This document shows, piece by piece, positions 62,088 through 64,000 of a stretch of DNA of 64,000 bases. A program made the position numbers and the translations under genes. Each line of letters starts with the position of its first letter. Position 1 is the first letter of the stretch. The stretch comes from Bigelowiella natans CCMP2755 (lineage: Eukaryota > Cercozoa > Chlorarachniophyceae). The notes below the pieces were generated by a model. The model did no database searches, was not told the origin of the DNA, and saw nothing but the letters and a program-made list of their open reading frames with translations. Location: contig ADNK01002290.1 of the NCBI GenBank assembly GCA_000320545.1, forward strand, positions 1 through 64,000. Direction: 5' to 3'.

Positions 62088-62760
62088 TTTAATGTGCTGC
62101 TGTGCAGACGGCCTCAATAGAATCGCATTGGTGAGGATTTTCAAGCCATACTCCTTCCTTCCTTCTCCCCGCTCTGCTTTCATGTGCTGCTGCTGTGAGG
62201 TAAAAAGACGACAGCATCACACACACACACACACTCGCACACACCATCTATGCCGCCAGGATCGTAGATATCGACTTTGTTTCTCCACCCAGCCTGTAAT
62301 CGATCGATTATCATCATCATCATCATCATCATCATCATTAGCATAATGATCAATACAAAATTCGTCGGTAACAAACGCAGAACCATGATTATGGGATTTT
62401 TTGGGAAGGGGATGATGAAGAAAGTCATCTACTTTGCAACCTTCGAGTTGCACTGATTTCGAATCAAGAGAGCCATCTTCTATATTTGCTGAATCTCCGC
62501 CTACATTGTTCTGCAGCAATAACGAAGACCTTTAGGAATGAATAGATAATGGTCCACGTTTTTCACCACAATCATCATCATCACCATCGTTTTCATCATC
62601 ATCTTCGTCACTTAGTAAAGGTGGTATATATTTGTTCTTTTTCTTTGCCTTTCTATCATCGTTGGTTCCATAGTCAAGCTGATTATCAGAGTAATGAACA
62701 GAAAGATGTGGTATCAGGTGATTTTAGGCTTCGGATTCCTCCCGCATGCACAACCAACAA
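58618..62760 (-). CDS. UBX-domain protein, apparently with an N-terminal PH-like domain
   Basis: UBX proteins recruit p97/Cdc48. The C-terminal exons read IRLPSGKRLVRRFRKDDTIQ (58.97 kb) and VSNFPRKEWKNYG with TLAETRL (58.7 kb). The FPR loop, which contacts p97, is encoded at 58674-58688. Upstream exons give TALRIQQDEEYKR (60.04 kb) and STLEEDIRREREASEQSSDK (59.86 kb), the charged helix that usually precedes UBX. Further 5' on the same strand lie ITGWVEKQSRYLRSWRHRW (62.28 kb), PTEKIELIGCRVVSDPTW (61.78 kb) and DRWTAALQRAIST (61.1 kb). These resemble the first strands, middle strands and final Trp helix of a PH domain. Gly/Pro and Asp-rich exons lie between. The stop is TGA 58618-58620. The start is unresolved, and two adjacent genes are possible. 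Confidence 0.55.
59520..59554. repeat. (GT)n microsatellite
   Basis: About 17 GT units lie at the end of a minus-strand UBX-locus exon or in its intron. On the minus strand they read as (AC)n and would encode His-Thr if translated. A matching (CA)n run lies at 62050-62086 in the same locus. Confidence 0.9.
60367..60486. repeat. 60-bp tandem duplication spanning an exon end and donor
   Basis: Two copies offset by exactly 60 bp and almost identical encode DDVEEAMLQQVYGDDDD on the minus strand. Each copy carries CAACAG followed by GTGTAT or GTATAT, so the apparent 5' splice site is present twice. Confidence 0.85.
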
Positions 62761-62924
62761 ATATTCCTTAATTGATGATGACGAAGAAAACAAAAGTCTC
62801 TGCTACCTTTCGTGGTTTTCCTAGCGCCGCCCAAGTGTCAACGTTCCCAGACTAAAGTGAATCACCAAAATCCGCACCTCAGCGAATCAATAAATTCTGG
62901 ACAATTTTTTTTTCAAATATCACC

Positions 62925-63203
62925 ATGGCAGGTAGCTCTCTTCTCCGGGTAAGCTTGATACACTGCTGTATGTTTTTATGCTGGTTTAGTCACGCGGTGC
63001 TGGGTTAATGCTTGATGGTATTGTCCGTTCTTACTAAACAATATGCAAAGATTGCGTTCTATCATTACAACGTATGAGCTTTATGAATTTAATTCTTGTA
63101 AAATGTTCATGTTCTGCAGGAAGTTAAAGAGATTCATAATGATATTTAAACACACACATACGCACACGTACACGCACACACACACACGCGCGCACACGCA
63201 CAC

Positions 63204-63243
<40 letters not shown>

Positions 63244-64000
63244 GCATGTGATGAAGCCAACGAAATTTCCGTATTTTCAACTATCTGGACTGTTAGTTCG
63301 GTTTGACGGTATAAAAATGACCTCGACTATTCACCTCTTTGTCGTAAGTTATTCAAGATTTGGTTTCCAGGGAATTAATGGAATTTTGTGTGGTCAAGAG
63401 TTCCTGCTGCTTCCGGAAAATTTGACGGCAGACGCTGTCAATTTGAGGTTAAATGAGCGACAAAATCAAGTTGAGATCTCACCAAATTACGAAACAATGT
63501 TGTCGATAGTAAAAAGAAGTATCATTAGGGATGGAAGTGACTATGATTATGAGATTACTCGCGCCTCGTGCAGGGCTTTGAGGGAGGAATCCTTCCCCGA
63601 GGGAGCGTCAACCGATTATGTGAGAAGCAACAAGGCACGTAATGTAGTAATCATTGGATCCATAGACCGACAAATGCAGGACATTTTTTTGCTTAATTTA
63701 TTTCCTTTCTTTGTCGTATGACATCAATGGAAGATGACATTGAAGGTGAAGAAAGAGACATTCGCACTTCGAAATTGTAGTCAGAGTCAGCTTCACAACA
63801 CAGGACAGTCAAAAATGATTAAACGAATAAAAACCTTTGCTCTCCTCGAACGACTTGATCTAAACGAGTAATTTTGTTTTTTTCTTCGAACCAAAAACCA
63901 TATCGAACTATACTGATCATTCTGAAAGGCACAACTTCTACGCAGGACATTTTCCTACTACCTTTTGGAAGTGCGACATGCAGAGCATTTTGATGACGAT
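62925..64000 (+). CDS. Partial gene at right edge, unrecognised
   Basis: A likely first exon, ATG 62925 (MAGSSLLR), is followed by the donor GTAAGC. After introns containing CA and AT microsatellites (63150-63240), an open frame runs from about 63245 to 63680. It includes GINGILCGQEFLLLPENLTA, ISPNYETMLSIVKRSIIR and NKARNVVIIGSIDRQMQ. Further possible exons lie at 63735-63870 and from 63930 to the edge. The gene is divergent from the UBX locus. No family is recognised, the first-exon link is uncertain, and the 3' end is outside the window. Confidence 0.45.

Overview
This is a chromosome end from an intron-rich microbial eukaryote. It opens with perfect CCCTAA repeats (TTAGGG-type telomere, 1-152). 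These decay into degenerate repeats and then single-copy sequence. AT-rich DNA, GT-AG introns (many 45-110 nt), abundant microsatellites and the gene set point to a protist or alga. NELF-B occurs in animals and some protists; HRQ1 occurs in fungi, plants and algae; RsmE is of bacterial/organelle type. The sequence does not fix the lineage.

Region by region: telomere and subtelomere (1-1829); an unrecognised multi-exon gene (-, 1830-7745); an RME-8/DNAJC13-like endosomal protein that lacks its J domain (+, 8001-15422); a CTAG/GCATGC-rich island; NELF-B (-, 18410-22198) divergent from an HRQ1 helicase (+, 22522-26643); a second island; an RsmE-like rRNA m3U methyltransferase with extra N-terminal and linker segments (-, 27958-30527); a GC-richer repeat island (30.9-33.7 kb); a small secreted protein (-, 33925-34291); a Cys-containing basic protein (+, 35133-36592); an island; a 694-residue PPR-like protein (-, 37677-40267); BMS1, the ribosome-biogenesis GTPase, spread over 16 kb by dozens of microsatellite-filled introns (+, 41494-57276); an island; a minus-strand locus encoding PH-like and UBX pieces (58618-62760); and a partial plus-strand gene at the right edge.

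Genes alternate in strand almost perfectly. Divergent neighbours share short promoters (255 bp and 323 bp in two cases). Every well-supported convergent 3'-to-3' gap carries an island packed with short palindromes built from CTAG and GCATGC, which the gene bodies lack. This arrangement is the most unusual feature of the window. The second is the RME-8 homologue: both flanks of the missing J domain align, the HPD-bearing domain itself is absent, and the protein starts with a possible N-myristoylation signal.

The functions form no single pathway. They are ordinary housekeeping jobs: endosome sorting, polymerase pausing, DNA repair, organelle and cytosolic ribosome assembly, organelle RNA binding, and p97/Cdc48 adaptor work. 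Gene models were read by eye from codon continuity, GT-AG sites and family alignment. Only PPR, the RsmE C-terminal exons and the small secreted protein were checked to exact exon arithmetic.
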